Assembly (NCBI GenBank): GCA_937873255.1
Contig: CALMVM010000380.1
Location: 1,823-16,687, forward strand
DNA: 14,865 bases
From: an uncultured Verrucomicrobiota bacterium
GTDB taxonomy: Bacteria; Verrucomicrobiota; Verrucomicrobiia; Chthoniobacterales; SZAS-18
Direction of reading: 5' to 3'
Of this stretch, positions 13,555 through 14,865 are shown one piece after another; positions within the stretch are counted from its first letter, which is position 1; each line of letters begins with the position of its first letter. Made by a program: the position numbers and the translations under genes. A model generated the notes under the pieces. That model did not search any database, had not been told where the DNA came from, and saw only the letters and a list, made by a program, of their open reading frames with translations.

Positions 13555-14865
13555 TCAGCGCGCCGTCCTCAGGAACATCTCGCGCAGGGGGTGGACATCG
13601 AGCGCGTTGGGCCGGACGCCGCCGAGGCGGTCGCCGTCGTAGAGTTCGACGCCCACATAATAATACAGCGGGCAAATCGGCGTTCCCTCGCTGAGCAGGA
13701 GGTTTTCCGCCTGCCGGAAAAGCTCGAAGCGGCGCTCCCGGTCGGTCTCGCGCGCGGCCTGCGCGATGAGCGCGTCGTAGCGCGGGTCGGACCAGCCGGT
13801 GCGATTGTTGCCGCCGCCGGCCAGCCACATTTCCAGGAACGTGTTCGGGTCCGGGTAGTCGCCCACCCACACGCTGCGGCCGAAGTCGTAATCGAGCCGC
13901 TTCATCATGGAGCTGTAGACCTTGTTTTCGTGCGGGCTCAGCGCCATGCTGACGCCGAGTTCGCGCTCGAACATGCTTTTCAATTCGACGGCGATGTACT
14001 GGTTTTGCTCACCCTCGTTGTAGATGTACGACACCGACGGGAAGCCTTTTCCGCCCGGATAGCCGGCGTCCGCGAGGAGCGTCCGCGCGCGGGCCGGATC
14101 GTACCCGAGTCCCGGCGCGGGCGGTTGGTAGCCGGCGGTGTCCGGCGGGACGAACGAATACGCCGGGCGCTCGCCGGCCTTCGTGATTTTTTCGACGACG
14201 AGACGTTTGTCGATGACCAGCGAAAACGCCTGCCGCACGCGCGGATCATTGAACGGACGGCGGGTACAATTGAAGCGCAGGAAGTAATTGCCCAAAAACG
14301 GCGCGGCGTGGAAATAAGGCTTCGTGCGCAGTTCGCCGACGAGCGCGGGCGGCGTGAGGCCCTTGTCGAGGATGAGGTCGCACATGCCGCTGGCGAAGAA
14401 ATTCAACGCGACGTTGGCCTGATGGATGGGCAGGATGTCCACCGTCTCCAGCCGGACGCGGTCGCGGTCCCAATAACGGGGGTTTTTGCGCAGGCGGATG
14501 CGGTCGTTGAGCCGCCAATCTTCGAGGACGTACGCGCCGTTGGAAACGATGTGCTCGGGCCGGGTCCAGTCGTCGCCCCAACGCGCGACGGTCGGCGCGT
14601 GGACCGGCGCGAGCGTGCTCAGCGCGCAAACGTCCAGAAAATACGGCGTGGGGTGCTCCAGAGTGACGACGAGCGTGTCGTCGTCCGGCGCGCGGACGCC
14701 GACCTCGTCGAAGGACGGCGCGTCTTCCTTGGCGTTGTTGAACCGCTCGGCGTTTCGCACGAGGTAAAGCTGGTATGCGTACTGCGAGGTCGTGCGCGGC
14801 GAGAGCACCCGCCGCCAGGACTCGACGAAATCACGCGCGGTGACGCGTTCGCCGTTGCTCCAGAG
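13555..14865 (-). CDS. Oligopeptide ABC transporter substrate-binding protein (OppA-like), N-terminus missing
   Basis: The N-terminus lies beyond the right window edge; 436 residues are visible. At the edge the frame reads LWSNGERVTARDFVESWRR, the standard conserved segment of the SBP family 5 proteins. Then come PTPYFLD, GAYVLEDWRLNDRIRLRKNP, NYFLRFNCTRRPFNDPRVRQ, AFSLVIDK and FLEMWLAGGGNNRTGWSDPR, all typical of OppA/DppA-type peptide-binding proteins that deliver peptides to an inner-membrane permease. The signal peptide or lipobox is out of view. It is unusual as neighbour of a lipid A enzyme; it may be a peptidoglycan-peptide recycling protein, but this is only a guess. Its stop lies six bases before the fusion gene, so they are likely co-transcribed. 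Confidence 0.9.
   Translation of the reverse strand, partial: LWSNGERVTARDFVESWRRVLSPRTTSQYAYQLYLVRNAERFNNAKEDAPSFDEVGVRAPDDDTLVVTLEHPTPYFLDVCALSTLAPVHAPTVARWGDDWTRPEHIVSNGAYVLEDWRLNDRIRLRKNPRYWDRDRVRLETVDILPIHQANVALNFFASGMCDLILDKGLTPPALVGELRTKPYFHAAPFLGNYFLRFNCTRRPFNDPRVRQAFSLVIDKRLVVEKITKAGERPAYSFVPPDTAGYQPPAPGLGYDPARARTLLADAGYPGGKGFPSVSYIYNEGEQNQYIAVELKSMFERELGVSMALSPHENKVYSSMMKRLDYDFGRSVWVGDYPDPNTFLEMWLAGGGNNRTGWSDPRYDALIAQAARETDRERRFELFRQAENLLLSEGTPICPLYYYVGVELYDGDRLGGVRPNALDVHPLREMFLRTAR

Overview
The window is a high-GC bacterial chromosome segment from a Gram-negative organism. The evidence for a Gram-negative envelope is a lipid A-type acyltransferase fused to a heptosyltransferase-like domain, a LolA-like periplasmic protein and an MMPL/RND exporter. 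The mix of that fusion, a DUF2934-type protein and start sites without Shine-Dalgarno sequences suggests Verrucomicrobiota or a relative. This placement is an inference from style and gene families, not a measured phylogeny. Nothing looks like a prophage, IS element, CRISPR array, tRNA or rRNA.

Layout. (1) 1-316, minus: N-terminus of NAD-dependent DNA ligase (ligA), cut by the window edge, with a perfect TATAAT just upstream of its ATG. (2) 317-850: gene-free, with an AT-rich block and three tandem stem-loops, one of which looks like a bidirectional terminator. (3) 851-1848, minus: glyoxalase-like metalloenzyme followed by a BrnT-like toxin and a CopG/BrnA-like antitoxin. (4) 1936-4458, plus: xylulokinase (xylB), flavin prenyltransferase (ubiX, overlapping by ATGA) and a small exported protein of unknown function. 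(5) 4498-5607, minus: threonine synthase. (6) 5608-5851: gene-free, with a perfect 18-bp inverted repeat. (7) 5852-6154, minus: DUF2934-like protein with a lysine-rich tail. (8) 6271-9816, minus: a three-gene module of hot-dog dehydratase-like protein, LolA-like carrier and MMPL exporter. (9) 9855-11108, plus: carbonyl-reductase-like SDR and an OsmC-family protein. (10) 11167-14865, minus: an oligopeptide-binding protein (cut by the right edge), the LpxL-WaaF-type fusion and an unrecognised 134-residue protein.

Functionally, most genes are housekeeping or envelope genes. The most interesting parts are the acyltransferase-glycosyltransferase fusion and the dehydratase/LolA/MMPL module, which resembles the export part of aryl-polyene-type lipid pathways but has no ketosynthase or acyl carrier protein in view. 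The structured non-coding regions at 633-796 and 5707-5795 also deserve attention. I did not find clear proof of a wholly new defence or mobile system.
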